64,000 nt of DNA from Actinomycetospora straminea (GTDB taxonomy: Bacteria; Actinomycetota; Actinomycetes; Mycobacteriales; Pseudonocardiaceae). A program made the translations under genes and the position numbers. The DNA lies in contig NZ_JAQZAN010000001.1 in the NCBI RefSeq assembly GCF_028737255.1, forward strand, positions 248,001 to 312,000. The letters are read 5' to 3'. Shown in pieces: positions 16,714 to 25,714 of this stretch. The notes under the pieces were generated by a model. The model worked only from the letters and a program-made list of their open reading frames with translations, was not told the DNA's origin and did not search any database. How positions within the stretch are numbered: position 1 is the stretch's first letter; each line of letters starts with the position of its first letter.

Positions 16714-16870
16714 GCGGCCAGCATGCCGAGCCTGTCAACCACGGGTTCACAGAAACTATTGCCCAGTGTCACCGTACCCGCCACAAGATCGACGCGTTAA
16801 CCTCCAGGAGTGAGTCGTGGGGGCGGCTCGTGCACGCAGCGCAATTCTGGATCGATCACCGGGGGGCACC

Positions 16871-17257
16871 ATGAGCAGCATCGTCACCGTCGAGCGTCCA
16901 CCGGACGTCGTACGGGGCCTGCGCGGCCTGCTGGGCCTCGCCGCCCTGCCGTCGCTGCGGGGCATGACGCCGACCGAGGCCCGCGCCGCCCAGGTGCTGG
17001 GCATGGTGTGGGACCCGGCGGACGTCGTGGAGCTCGCCATCGAGTGGGTCGGCACGGGCTTCGACGCGCCGTCGCTGGTCGACCTCGCCGGCCGTGACTG
17101 GGACGACCCGGACCTGCCCGTGCTCTGGGACCTCGTCCTCGACGACCTCGGCGCGCGCCACCCGGCCCCGAGCACCGCCCGGCGCCACGTGGCGACCTTC
17201 CTCGCCCGCCGCCGCGCGGCCCTCCGGCGCATCCCGGCGCCGCGCCCCGCGCGCTGA
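16871..17257 (+). CDS. hypothetical protein, 128 residues
   Basis: A soluble protein (MSSIVTVERPPDVVRGLRG...) with helical character, an acidic middle (AGRDWDDPDLPVLWDLVLDDLG) and an Arg-rich C-terminal helix (ATFLARRRAALRRIP). The start ATG 16871 follows a GGGGGG run at about the right distance. It is divergent from the preceding gene and convergent with the next small gene, four bases apart. No known family recognised. Confidence 0.6.
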   Translation: MSSIVTVERPPDVVRGLRGLLGLAALPSLRGMTPTEARAAQVLGMVWDPADVVELAIEWVGTGFDAPSLVDLAGRDWDDPDLPVLWDLVLDDLGARHPAPSTARRHVATFLARRRAALRRIPAPRPAR

Positions 17258-17261
17258 GGGC

Positions 17262-17486
17262 TCAACCCACGAACCCGGTGCGCGGCCCCTCGTCGTGCAC
17301 CCGGGTCATCACGACCGCGTCGGTGCGCACCGTGGTGCCGTCGCCGAGGTCGAGCACGGGGTGGGACTCGCGGGCCTCGAGGTGGGCCACGATGCGCGCT
17401 TGCAGGGCGGCGGCCCTGTCGTCGTCGAGGCCGGTGGCGGTGTGCTCGTGGCCGCTGCGCAGGGCCACGTACAGGCTGGAGCTCAT
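17262..17486 (-). CDS. hypothetical protein, 74 residues
   Basis: A small soluble protein with an alternating beta pattern (SSSLYVALRSG; PVLDLGDGTTVRTDAVVMTRV) and one helix (RAAALQARIVAHLEARE). The pattern suggests a compact alpha/beta domain. The start ATG at 17486 and codon bias are consistent with a real gene. No family recognised. Confidence 0.55.
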   Translation of the reverse strand: MSSSLYVALRSGHEHTATGLDDDRAAALQARIVAHLEARESHPVLDLGDGTTVRTDAVVMTRVHDEGPRTGFVG

Positions 17487-17614
17487 GGCCCCAGCGTGAT
17501 CCCTGCGGGAGCGGACCGGGGCGGTGTTCGCCCAGAGCAGGACGGCCCGTGACGATCACGAGGAACCCGGGACCGGTCGTCCCGAGTAGTGCTCCGAACG
17601 GATCAGTGACCCGT

Positions 17615-17620
17615 TAGGGT
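17615..17620 (+). promoter_or_regulatory. -10 box TAGGGT in front of a frameshifted leaderless gene
   Basis: TAGGGT is followed by six bases and then GTG at 17627, the same layout as the leaderless DinB gene at 3967. It marks the start of the gene whose frame is broken around 17735. Confidence 0.45.
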
Positions 17621-17626
17621 GAGCGG

Positions 17627-18103
17627 GTGCCCCGTGGGGAGTGGACCGACGCGCTCCGCGCCCGGCGGTGGCTGCTCGCCGCCGCCCGCGTCGACGGGCC
17701 CCACGCGGTGCTGCACCCCGGCGACGACGCCCCGCTGTGCTCACCCGCCTCGACGCCGACGTGGTCCGCGACCGTGACGAGCCCGCCGTCCACGCCCTGC
17801 GCCGCCACCGCGCCGACGAGGACGCGCTGGCCCGCATCCGCGAGGTCGGGGTGCGGGCGGCGATCGTCGCGGTCGACACCCGCCGCGCCCTCCCCGGCCG
17901 CCTCGCCGACACCGTCTCGGTGCTCGAGGGACGCGCGGTGCAGGTCCGGGGCGTCGTGGTCTGGCGCGGCCGGTTCCCGCGGGCGCAGACTCCCCCGATC
18001 TCCGACGCCCGCGCCCCCGACGCCGGCGGCACCCCCGACCCGGCCCGCGCCGCCGGATGGACGCGCCCCCTCCCCCCGTTCTTCAGCCGTCGAGGAGCTC
18101 CCC
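17627..18103 (+). pseudogene. frameshifted hypothetical gene upstream of the sortase
   Basis: From GTG 17627 the frame encodes a plausible start (VPRGEWTDALRARRWLLAA, then HAVLHPGDDAPL). From about 17735 the coding signal (nearly all G/C third positions) moves to the -1 frame and continues LTRLDADVVRDRDEPAVHAL, RIREVGVRAAIVAVDTRRAL and VRGVVVWRGRF. Adding one G at CCGCTG|TGCTC would join them as DDAPLVLTRLDAD. No stop codon is found in any frame before the sortase start, so the 3' limit given here is arbitrary and a second indel in the C-runs near 18065-18080 is possible. Family not recognised. A true pseudogene or a sequence error would both explain it. Confidence 0.55.
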
Positions 18104-19600
18104 GTGCCTGCACCGCAGGACCCGCCGACCGCGATCGTCCCGCCCCCGCAGACCCCCGGGACGCCGCCGGCCGCCGAGCGCCGCCGGTGGCGCCGGCCCC
18201 TGGTCTGGATCGCGCTCGCCGCCGTGGTGCTCGTCGCGCTCACCGTGTCGGTGACCGTCGGCGTGCGCACCGCCACCGCCGACACCTCGACCGGGATGCT
18301 GCGCATCGCCCACCTCTCACCGGTGACGCCGTCGGTGGACATGTACGTCTCCGGGCCCGACCTGGACGAGACGCTGGTCGCGCCGGGCGTCGGCTACCGG
18401 GGCACCTCGCCCTACCTCACCGAGCCCGCCGGCACCTACACGCTGACCGCGCGCCCGGCGGGTGCCCCCGCGACCAGCCCGCCCGCGGTGCAGGTGTCGG
18501 TCGAGGTGTCCGCCGGGACCGCGCAGACCGCGGCCTTCGTCGACTCGCCGACCTCGGGTGCCCCCGAGCTGCAGGTCCTCGACGACCAGACCGCGCCGGC
18601 CGCGCCCGGCTCCGCCCAGGTCCGTGTCGTGCAGGGTGCCAACGGCGTCGGCGCGCTCGACGTCGACCTCACCGGCGGCCCGCCGCTGGCCCGCGACCTC
18701 TTCTACGGCTCGACCACCCCCTACGCCACGGTGCCCGCGCGGGAGTGGGAGGTCGACATCCGCTCGCGGCTGGGGTCGACGAACCAGACCTCCGTGACGC
18801 TGCCCGACAGCGGGGTGACCACGCTGTTCGTCGCCCGCGAGCCCGACGGCCAGATCCTCGTGGCGGCCGTCCCCGACGCCGCGACCGTCGCCGGCGTGCC
18901 CGGGCCCGGCACCGAGCCGACGGCGTCCCCGGCGACCCCCACCCCGCGGCCCACACCCGACCCCGAGGCCCCGCTGCCCACCCCGCCCCGCGTCCCGCCG
19001 GTGCCCCGCGGCGGCACCGAGGCCGGGCTCGGCGGGCTCGCGACCCCGACCCTGCTCTCGGCCGTCGGTGACTGGCTCTCCGGGCTCTTCTCCGACGACC
19101 CCGAGGTCCCGCCGGCACCGCGGATGCCGCTGGCCGCGGCGCTCGCGGCGCCCGAGGGCCTGCGGCCGACCGGCATGTCGATCCCGGCGGTCGGGCTGGC
19201 CGCGGTGAACCTCGCCGACCTGCGCATCGACTACCGCGGCGCCCTGCAGGTGCCCACCGACTTCGGCCAGGTCGGCTGGTACACCGCGAGCGCGGTGCCC
19301 GGCGACCCCGGCCCCGCGGTGTTCACCGGCCACGTCGACACCCGCCGCGGCCCGGCCGTGTTCGCCCAGCTCGACCGGCTGCGCCCCGGCGACGTCATCG
19401 AGGTACCGCGCTCCGACGGCGAGACGGCGCGCTACGCCGTCGACAGCGTCGAGTACTTCCCGAAGGACACCCTGCCCTCCGACCGCGTCTACGGGCCCGC
19501 GACCACGCCCCAGCTGCGGCTGCTGACGTGCGGCGGACCGTTCGACGAGGGCACGCTGTCGTACCAGGACAACGTCGTCGTCTTCGCCTCGGCGCGCTAG
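18104..19600 (+). CDS. class F sortase with DUF4397 domain
   Basis: A 498-residue surface protein. A Pro-rich cytoplasmic start precedes one membrane helix (LVWIALAAVVLVALTVSVTV). A DUF4397 beta-sandwich follows (MLRIAHLSPVTPSVDMYVSG onward, about residues 65-260), then a Thr/Pro linker and a C-terminal sortase domain with the catalytic His in VFTGHVDTRRGPAVF and Cys in LRLLTCGGPF. The Arg that class F enzymes usually show in a final SYRDN-type segment is Gln here (LSYQDNVVVF), so activity is uncertain. Start GTG 18104 is preceded by GAGGAG. Combination of DUF4397 and sortase in one chain suggests self-attachment or a regulated sortase. Confidence 0.8.
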   Translation: MPAPQDPPTAIVPPPQTPGTPPAAERRRWRRPLVWIALAAVVLVALTVSVTVGVRTATADTSTGMLRIAHLSPVTPSVDMYVSGPDLDETLVAPGVGYRGTSPYLTEPAGTYTLTARPAGAPATSPPAVQVSVEVSAGTAQTAAFVDSPTSGAPELQVLDDQTAPAAPGSAQVRVVQGANGVGALDVDLTGGPPLARDLFYGSTTPYATVPAREWEVDIRSRLGSTNQTSVTLPDSGVTTLFVAREPDGQILVAAVPDAATVAGVPGPGTEPTASPATPTPRPTPDPEAPLPTPPRVPPVPRGGTEAGLGGLATPTLLSAVGDWLSGLFSDDPEVPPAPRMPLAAALAAPEGLRPTGMSIPAVGLAAVNLADLRIDYRGALQVPTDFGQVGWYTASAVPGDPGPAVFTGHVDTRRGPAVFAQLDRLRPGDVIEVPRSDGETARYAVDSVEYFPKDTLPSDRVYGPATTPQLRLLTCGGPFDEGTLSYQDNVVVFASAR

Positions 19601-19624
19601 CCGGGCGGGTCAGGAGAGATCACC

Positions 19625-20134
19625 GTGGACGCCATCGACGTGCTCGTCGACGCCTTCGGGCGGGCGCAGGACGACGCGCACCGCGCGGTCGACGGTCTGG
19701 GTGCCGAGGAGCTGTCGTGGCGCCCGGACGACGACGCCAACCCCATCGCCTGGCTGGTCTGGCACCTCACGCGGGTGCAGGACGACCACGTCGCCGACCT
19801 CGCCGGCAGCGAGCAGGTGTGGACCGCCGGCGGGTGGGCGCGCCGCTTCGACCTGCCGCTCGACGACGCCTCGATCGGCTTCGGGCACACCTCCGAGCAG
19901 GTCGCGTCGGTGCGCGTCGACGACCCGGCCCTGCTCACCGGCTACCTCGACGCCGTGCACGAGCGCACCGTCACCTACCTGCGGACGCTGTCCGAGGCCG
20001 ACCTCGACGAGGTCATCGACGACGCCTGGGACCCGCCGGTCACCCGCGGGGTGCGGCTGATCAGCGTCGTCGACGACGACATCCAGCACGCCGGGCAGGC
20101 CGCCTACCTCGCCGGGCTGGTGCGCCGCCGCTGA
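19625..20134 (+). CDS. DinB/DUF664-type mycothiol transferase-like protein
   Basis: A 169-residue helical-bundle protein with the metal-ligand pattern of DUF664/DinB enzymes: PIAWLVWHLTRVQDDH near residue 45 and DDDIQHAGQAAYLAG near the C-terminus. The GTG start at 19625 has GGAGA upstream. Family members use bacillithiol or mycothiol for detoxification or sit in metabolite pathways. It follows the sortase gene by 24 bp in the same direction and may be cotranscribed. Confidence 0.8.
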   Translation: MDAIDVLVDAFGRAQDDAHRAVDGLGAEELSWRPDDDANPIAWLVWHLTRVQDDHVADLAGSEQVWTAGGWARRFDLPLDDASIGFGHTSEQVASVRVDDPALLTGYLDAVHERTVTYLRTLSEADLDEVIDDAWDPPVTRGVRLISVVDDDIQHAGQAAYLAGLVRRR

Positions 20135-20149
20135 CGACCCGGCACGAGG

Positions 20150-20512
20150 CTACCGCGGGCACAGGCAGAACGGGTGCCCGACGGGGTCGAGGAGCACCCG
20201 CCACCGCCCACCGGGCTGGTGCTCGGGCACCGTGGCGCCCAGCTCCTGGGCCCGGGCGACGGCGGCGTCGAGGTCGTCGACGGCGAGGTCGAGGTGGTAG
20301 CGCTTGACGCCCTCGGGGTCGGGCCACGGCGGCGCCGACCAGCCCGGCACGCGGCCGAAGCCGATCGGCGCGCCCTCGCCCGCGATCATCGCGTACTCGT
20401 CCTCGGCGTGGACGGTCGACCAGCCCAGGAGCGCGCCGTAGAAGGCCGCCTGGGCGCGGGGGTCGGGGCCGTCGAGGTTGATCATCGCGAGCGTCGTCGC
20501 CGCTGCTGTCAT
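20150..20512 (-). CDS. VOC-family (glyoxalase/bleomycin-resistance fold) protein
   Basis: A 120-residue single VOC domain with two beta-alpha-beta-beta-beta units: LAMINLDGPDPRAQAAFYGA and LLGWSTVHAEDEYAMIAG, then HLDLAVDDLDAAVARAQELG and RVLLDPVGHPFCLCP. The first metal position (usually His in strand one) is Asn, so it may bind rather than convert its ligand. Start ATG 20512. Convergent with the DinB-type gene. Confidence 0.85.
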   Translation of the reverse strand: MTAAATTLAMINLDGPDPRAQAAFYGALLGWSTVHAEDEYAMIAGEGAPIGFGRVPGWSAPPWPDPEGVKRYHLDLAVDDLDAAVARAQELGATVPEHQPGGRWRVLLDPVGHPFCLCPR

Positions 20513-20770
20513 CGCGGTCTCCGGGTCTCGGCGGGAGCGGACGCAACGAACGCTAGGACCCGTTCCTGTCAGGGTGTGTCAGGCACGACCACGGGATCAG
20601 CGGCCGATCGGCCCCCGGAGTTCCTCCTCCTCGTCCCGTTTCTCCGTCACCCGACGTGGTGAACCCCGGTCTCGGGACGGCCTGAGTGCTAACGACGAGG
20701 GCGGCTCCTGCGACACCGCTCACACAGCGTCCACACGGCCGCTGACGACTAGGCCGTTCGGGGGTTGATC

Positions 20771-21415
20771 ATGGGGCAGCACCACCGGCGCGAGGACCAC
20801 GCGTCGTCGCGGCCCGCCGTGGCGCTCCTCGCCCCCGCGCGTCACACCGTCCCGCCGGACGCCCCGCCCGCCGGCCTCGGCTACCCACCGCCGACCGCGT
20901 ACCGGCCCGACCCGGTGACCGGCATCCCGACCCCGCCGCACGCCGTCCCCGCCGCGCCCGCGGTCCGGGCGCCGCGCCGCCGCCGCGCCGCCACCCGGGC
21001 GCCGCTGACGGTGGCCGTCGCGGGCGTCGCGGTGGCCCTGGTCGGCATGGGCGCCCAGCTCCCCGGCCTCGTCGACGCCGTGCGCACCTCCACGGCCAGC
21101 GCGCCGGGCACGAGCGCGCCCACCCCCGCCGCGCCGGCCGTCGCCGGCCAGTGCGCACACGTGGTCGCCGACGCCATCGACGACACGATCACCACGCTCG
21201 GGCGCACCCCCAGCGGGCAGTGGGCGGGCGTGATCACCGGCCGCGAGGACGCCCTCGCCGCGACCTACGGCGAGGGCTCCGCCGAGCAGCGGGCCTACGC
21301 CGCGGGCGTCGACGACGTCGTCGCCTGGCTGCGCACCGACCCGGTCGCCGCCGAGGACTGGAACCTCGTCACGGACCGCGTCGCCGGCACGATCGCGAGC
21401 ACCTGCTCGTCCTGA
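20771..21415 (+). CDS. membrane-anchored hypothetical protein
   Basis: A 214-residue protein: a Pro-rich, basic cytoplasmic N-terminus (about 75 residues), one membrane helix (LTVAVAGVAVALVGMGAQLPGL), a Pro/Thr linker (SAPGTSAPTPAAPA) and an extracytoplasmic helical domain with two Cys (GQCAHVV and IASTCSS) that may form a disulfide. The ATG at 20771 was preferred over a TTG two codons earlier. No family recognised. It ends six bases from a long palindrome. Confidence 0.6.
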   Translation: MGQHHRREDHASSRPAVALLAPARHTVPPDAPPAGLGYPPPTAYRPDPVTGIPTPPHAVPAAPAVRAPRRRRAATRAPLTVAVAGVAVALVGMGAQLPGLVDAVRTSTASAPGTSAPTPAAPAVAGQCAHVVADAIDDTITTLGRTPSGQWAGVITGREDALAATYGEGSAEQRAYAAGVDDVVAWLRTDPVAAEDWNLVTDRVAGTIASTCSS

Positions 21416-21418
21416 CCC

Positions 21419-21462
21419 ACGTGCGTGATCTTCTGAGCTACAGCTCAGAAGATCACGCACGT
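21419..21462. terminator. perfect 21-bp-stem palindrome between convergent genes
   Basis: Arms 21419-21439 and 21442-21462 are exact reverse complements; the inner part reads TCTTCTGAGCT, AC, AGCTCAGAAGA. It lies between the stops of a plus- and a minus-strand gene, as expected for a bidirectional terminator, but no T-run follows on either side. Confidence 0.8.
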
Positions 21463-21470
21463 AGGGATGG

Positions 21471-21632
21471 CTAGTGCGAGATCAGCGACTCGGTGCGGAC
21501 GGCCGAGATGTGGCGGTCGCGCTGGGTGCGGCGAGCCCGGTCGGCGGCCTGGTTCTGGGCCACGCTGACGCCCAGCAGGGCGCCGCAAACGAAGATCACG
21601 CCGACGATCACCACGGCCACGATGACGAACAT
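21471..21632 (-). CDS. 53-residue single-pass membrane protein
   Basis: ATG 21632 with GGAG about ten bases upstream encodes an N-terminal hydrophobic helix (MFVIVAVVIVGVIFVCGALL) followed by a charged helical tail (QNQAADRARRTQRDRH). The topology suggests a small inner-membrane protein with a cytoplasmic basic tail. No family recognised. Confidence 0.6.
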   Translation of the reverse strand: MFVIVAVVIVGVIFVCGALLGVSVAQNQAADRARRTQRDRHISAVRTESLISH

Positions 21633-21834
21633 TCCCGAGCTCTCCTTCTCCACCGAGCGCCGGGGACGCCCCGCGCTCGTGGATCCAGACGGGTGGACGC
21701 GTCGGCGGTTGCCGGTCACGCTGCGTCGTCCACGTCACGGGCCCGGGGGCGCCTCCGGACGCAACCTCGGCGCCGTCACGTGCTCGTGACACGGCGACCG
21801 CGTCGGGGCGCCGGATCGGGGGTACGGGTCGGTG

Positions 21835-22026
21835 ATGGACAGCGAGCAGACGCCGGACGAGACCGACCTCCAGCACGTCGACCGCGAGGAGGGCATGACC
21901 CGCCCCGAGCCGACCGACGACGCCGCTCCCGACGCCGACCCCGACGAGGTCGACCCGGCCTTCGACGTCGACCTCGAGCCCGACCAGCAGGGCCTCGCCG
22001 AGTCCGCCGACGAGCCGTCGGGGTAG
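21835..22026 (+). CDS. acidic disordered small protein, 63 residues
   Basis: The protein is dominated by Asp, Glu and Pro (DDAAPDADPDEVDPAFDVD) and has no hydrophobic core, so it is probably unfolded alone. Such highly acidic small proteins occur in high-GC actinobacteria without known role. It ends three bases before the stop of the convergent acyltransferase. The start ATG at 21835 lacks a strong ribosome site. Confidence 0.45.
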   Translation: MDSEQTPDETDLQHVDREEGMTRPEPTDDAAPDADPDEVDPAFDVDLEPDQQGLAESADEPSG

Positions 22027-22029
22027 CCC

Positions 22030-24051
22030 CTACCAGCCCAGCAGCGCCGGCAGCCGCTCGGCGACCGCCGGCGACATCGTGCGCGCGTACGACGCCGACA
22101 GGTGGTTGTCGTCGAGGTAGACCAGCACGTTCCCGACCTCCGGCGGGCAGGCGGTCGGCGTGCAGATCTCGTCGCTGAGGTCGAGGAACGCGACGCCCGC
22201 GGGCACGTCGTCGCGCAGCGCGTACGGCGGGTCGGCGGCGAGCAGCTCGGCGCGCGGGATGTCGCACTCCGGCGCGCCGCGACCGTAGGCCTCGAAGCAC
22301 TCGGACGGGCGGTGGTCGAACCGCGGGTTGTCGCGGACGGCGACGACCGGGATGCCGCGGTCGTCGAGCTCCCGCCAGCCGGCGACGAAGCCGTCGGGGG
22401 TCTGCTCGGTCAGCCCGGCGCGCACGTCGCGCGTGGCGCTGACGAGGACCGCGTCGGGCGGGTCGGCGGCGAGGTGCTCGATCGCGGCGGCGTTGCGGTC
22501 GAGGCACATCGCGTCGCCCGGGTCGGTCTCCGACGTCGTCCCGAACGGGCAGCGGGCGCGCACGAGCGTCCGGACCTCCCACCCGCGCTCCCGGGCCACC
22601 GGCTCGAGCGCGGGCAGCAGCTGCTGCATGTGCGAGTCGCCGAGCAGCACGATCCGCCGCTGCGGCTCCCCGTCGGCGCGGACCGGGACGCACTCCTCCA
22701 GCGCCGGCGACTCGCCGACCGGCCCGCACCCGTCGCGGTAGTCGGCCCAGTCGTCCTGCACCCGCGCGGTGGACGGCTGGACGGCCGGGACGATCTCGGC
22801 GGCCGGGGCCGCGTCGGCCGCCAGCGCCGCCGCGCCCGGGTGTGCGGGGTCGCCGACGGCGAGCGGCGCGGCGGCGTCGGTGGCGGCCACCGCCGCCCAC
22901 ACGCCGAGCGCGACCAGCGCCGGGGCCAGGAACGCCGCGATCGCGAGGCCCGCGCGCCCGGCGGCCCGCGGCAGGGTCACCGTCCGCAGGGGCGCCTCGA
23001 CGAGGTGGTGGGTGGCGACCGCGAGCCCGACCGAGACCGCGACGACCACCAGCCCGCCGACCACGCCCGGCGTCGGCGACGCGGAGAGCCCGAGCGCCAG
23101 GACCAGCACCGGCCAGTGCCACAGGTAGAGCGGGTAGCTGATCCGGCCGAGGTACTGCGCGGTCGGCGTCGTCAGCAGGCGCTCGCCGGCGCCCGCCCGT
23201 CCGGCGACGATCACCGCGGCGGCCGAGAGCACCGGCCACAGCGCCAGGTAGCCCGGGAACCCGGCGCCGACGTCGAGCACCGCGCCGCAGCTCACGAGCC
23301 CGACGACCCCGGCCCACCCGAGCACCGCGCGGGCGCGCGCACCGAGCCGCACCCCGTCGAATACGAGCGCCAGCACCCCACCGAGCGCGAACTCCCAGAG
23401 CCGGGTGCGCAGGTCGAAGTACGCGAACGCCTGGTCGGACGCCGTCGCGACCACCGAGTGCACGAACGACACCACGACCGTCGCGGAGAACGCGGTGAGC
23501 AGGGCGGCGCGGACGTCCAGGGCCCGCGACCGCGCCCACCACGCCACCAGCAGCACGAGCAGCGGGGCGAGCAGCGTGAACTGCGCCTGGATCGACAGCG
23601 ACCAGAAGTGCTGGGCGATGCTCGCGGTGCCGTGGTCGGCGTAGTAGTCGACGGCGTCGGTGGCGAGCCGCCAGTTCTCGACGAAGAACACCGAGGCGAG
23701 GAGCTCGCGCAGATTGCGTGCCCACGTCGACGGCGGGAGCAGCGCGGCGGCCGCGACGGCGCTCGTGACGAGGACCAGGCCGGCGGTCGGCACGAGGCGC
23801 CAGAACAGCCGCGTCCAGGTGCCCGTGACGTCGACGCGCTCGCCGCGGATGGCGGTGCGCGCCGTCATCCCGAGCACGAAGAAGCCCGAGAGCAGGAAGA
23901 ACACGTCGACGCCGCCGGAGACACGCCCGACCCACACGTGGTAGACGACGACCAGGAGGGCGGCGAGACCGCGCAGTCCCTCGATCTCCGGACGGCGCGC
24001 GCTGCGGGTCCGGGTGCCCGACGCGGCGGTCGTCGTCCCGCTGTCCACCAC
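22030..24051 (-). CDS. OafA/YrhL-type membrane O-acyltransferase with SGNH domain
   Basis: A 673-residue protein in two parts. The N-terminal acyltransferase-3 domain has about ten membrane helices with EIEGLRGLAALLVVVYHVW near the start (catalytic His in YH) and SYPLYLWHWPVL later. The C-terminal extracellular SGNH hydrolase-like domain begins with the block I signature RIVLLGDSHMQQLLPAL and ends with the His in DDNHLSASYA. These enzymes acetylate peptidoglycan, polysaccharides or lipids at the cell surface. The start is one of two adjacent GTG codons. It may modify the polysaccharides made by other loci in the window, an inference. Confidence 0.9.
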   Translation of the reverse strand: MVDSGTTTAASGTRTRSARRPEIEGLRGLAALLVVVYHVWVGRVSGGVDVFFLLSGFFVLGMTARTAIRGERVDVTGTWTRLFWRLVPTAGLVLVTSAVAAAALLPPSTWARNLRELLASVFFVENWRLATDAVDYYADHGTASIAQHFWSLSIQAQFTLLAPLLVLLVAWWARSRALDVRAALLTAFSATVVVSFVHSVVATASDQAFAYFDLRTRLWEFALGGVLALVFDGVRLGARARAVLGWAGVVGLVSCGAVLDVGAGFPGYLALWPVLSAAAVIVAGRAGAGERLLTTPTAQYLGRISYPLYLWHWPVLVLALGLSASPTPGVVGGLVVVAVSVGLAVATHHLVEAPLRTVTLPRAAGRAGLAIAAFLAPALVALGVWAAVAATDAAAPLAVGDPAHPGAAALAADAAPAAEIVPAVQPSTARVQDDWADYRDGCGPVGESPALEECVPVRADGEPQRRIVLLGDSHMQQLLPALEPVARERGWEVRTLVRARCPFGTTSETDPGDAMCLDRNAAAIEHLAADPPDAVLVSATRDVRAGLTEQTPDGFVAGWRELDDRGIPVVAVRDNPRFDHRPSECFEAYGRGAPECDIPRAELLAADPPYALRDDVPAGVAFLDLSDEICTPTACPPEVGNVLVYLDDNHLSASYARTMSPAVAERLPALLGW

Positions 24052-24169
24052 CGCTGCCGGTCCTCCCGTCGATCGTCCTCACCCGGTGCCCCAGGGTCCC
24101 GCACGGGGTGCGCCGCGCCGACGCCGGGCCGTCGCCCGTCCGTGGGCATGATCGCGGGACACTGATCGG

Positions 24170-25672
24170 GTGAGCGTGACGCGGCGCCTCGTCGTCTGCT
24201 GCGACGGCACCTGGAACACCGCCACCGACCGGACGAACGTGGGCCGTCTCTTCGACCGCCTCGCCGCCACCGAGGACCAGGTCCCACGCTACTTCGAGGG
24301 CCTCGGGGCGGACGGCGACCCGATCGGCCGCGTGATCGACGGCGCGTTCGGTGCGGGGCTCCCGGAGGCGGTCCGCGAGGTCTACCGCTGGCTCGCCGAG
24401 ACCTTCCGTCCCGGCGACGAGCTGGTGTTCCTCGGGTTCTCGCGCGGCGCGTTCACGGTGCGCAGCACGGTCGGGATGCTCGCGCAGTGCGGCCTCGTGG
24501 CGTTCACCACGGGGCAGGACGACGCGGAGCGCACGGCGATCGTGGAGCGCGTGTTCGCCGAGGGCTACCGGGCCAAGGGCGACCTCACCGGCGCCGGCCT
24601 GACCTTCCACCCCGGCTTCGCCCCCGACGACCCGGCGCCGATCGCGTTCCTCGGCGTCTGGGACACGGTCGGCGCGCTGGGCGTCCCGCGCACGTTCGGC
24701 CTGCTCTCGGGCCTCGTCGGCCGCGAGATCGCCGCCTTCCACGACCTCGAGCTCGCCCCCGACGTCCGCCACGCCCGGCAGGCGCTCGCCGCCGACGAGC
24801 GTCGCGGCCCGTACGTGCCCTCGGTGTGGCCGACCCCGCCGCCGGGGCGGCACGCGTCGTTCGCGCAGGTGTGGTTCCCGGGCGGGCACGGCGACGTCGG
24901 CGGCGGGAAGCCGGCGACCGGGCTGTCGGACGGCGCGCTGCGCTGGATGATCGACCAGCTCGACGCGACGGTCGCCCCGCGCTGGGACGCGGGCGCGCCA
25001 CCCCTGCCGGTCGGGGACCCCTGCGCGCCGCTGGACGACGGCGTCGACGGCGTGTGGCGCCTGCTCAGCCCGCGCCCGCGCGCGGTGCCGCGCATCGCGC
25101 CCGGCGCGCCGGACGTCAGCGCCTCGGCGGTGGCGCGCCGGGCGTGCGACCTCGACCCGCCCTACCGCCCCGGGCGCGTGCTCGCGGTCGGCGAGGCCGC
25201 CGAGGTGGCCGTCGACGCCGACGAGCCGTGGGTCGAGACCGGCCTCTACCTCGAGCCCGGCCGCTACGCGCTCACGGTCGTGGGCCGCTGGACCGACCAC
25301 GGCGCCGCGTCGCCGGGCACCGGCGCCTCGCCCTGGCCGGTCGTGTCGTGGCCATCGTACACGGTCGGGACGGTGCTCGACGGCGTCCGCCGGCTCGTCG
25401 AGCGCGTGACGGGCAACCCGCGCAGCGACGTCGTCGGCAGCCGCCGGGTGCCCGAGGCGGCGTGGCTCGAGCTCGTCGCGGCGGTGGCCGACGACCTCGT
25501 CGACCTCGACGGCACGGTCCGCGAGGGCACGACCCTGCCGATCGGCCCCACCGGGCAGCGCGAGCTGGCGACGGCGCGCGGCGGCTACCTCTACGCCTTC
25601 GCCAACGACGCCTGGACCGGCTACGGCTCGAACGGGGGCGCCGTCGCCCTCCAGGTGGCCCGCGTCAGCTGA
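24170..25672 (+). CDS. DUF2235 alpha/beta hydrolase (Tle1-like phospholipase fold)
   Basis: A 500-residue protein with the DUF2235 start RRLVVCCDGTWNTATDRTNV and the nucleophile elbow LVFLGFSRGAFTVRS. Further conserved blocks are FLGVWDTVGALGVPR (second Asp region) and QVWFPGGHGDVGGG (catalytic His). The fold is that of type VI lipase effectors of the Tle1 group and fungal/bacterial homologues; no secretion module or immunity partner is nearby, so a housekeeping lipase role is equally possible. The C-terminal part (about residues 320-500) is a beta-rich domain of unknown role. Confidence 0.85.
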   Translation: MSVTRRLVVCCDGTWNTATDRTNVGRLFDRLAATEDQVPRYFEGLGADGDPIGRVIDGAFGAGLPEAVREVYRWLAETFRPGDELVFLGFSRGAFTVRSTVGMLAQCGLVAFTTGQDDAERTAIVERVFAEGYRAKGDLTGAGLTFHPGFAPDDPAPIAFLGVWDTVGALGVPRTFGLLSGLVGREIAAFHDLELAPDVRHARQALAADERRGPYVPSVWPTPPPGRHASFAQVWFPGGHGDVGGGKPATGLSDGALRWMIDQLDATVAPRWDAGAPPLPVGDPCAPLDDGVDGVWRLLSPRPRAVPRIAPGAPDVSASAVARRACDLDPPYRPGRVLAVGEAAEVAVDADEPWVETGLYLEPGRYALTVVGRWTDHGAASPGTGASPWPVVSWPSYTVGTVLDGVRRLVERVTGNPRSDVVGSRRVPEAAWLELVAAVADDLVDLDGTVREGTTLPIGPTGQRELATARGGYLYAFANDAWTGYGSNGGAVALQVARVS

Positions 25673-25714
25673 GCGCTGTCGTCCTCCAGGTGCCGGGGCG
25701 GGCACCGCTCCGCG

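Noticed and set aside
20520-20770. Possible c-di-AMP or other riboswitch upstream of the membrane-anchored protein at 20771
   Set aside because: Some hairpin potential, but no recognisable conserved core could be identified.
24170-25672. DUF2235 hydrolase as a type VI effector
   Set aside because: No secretion genes, PAAR/VgrG or immunity gene nearby; family membership alone does not make it an effector.
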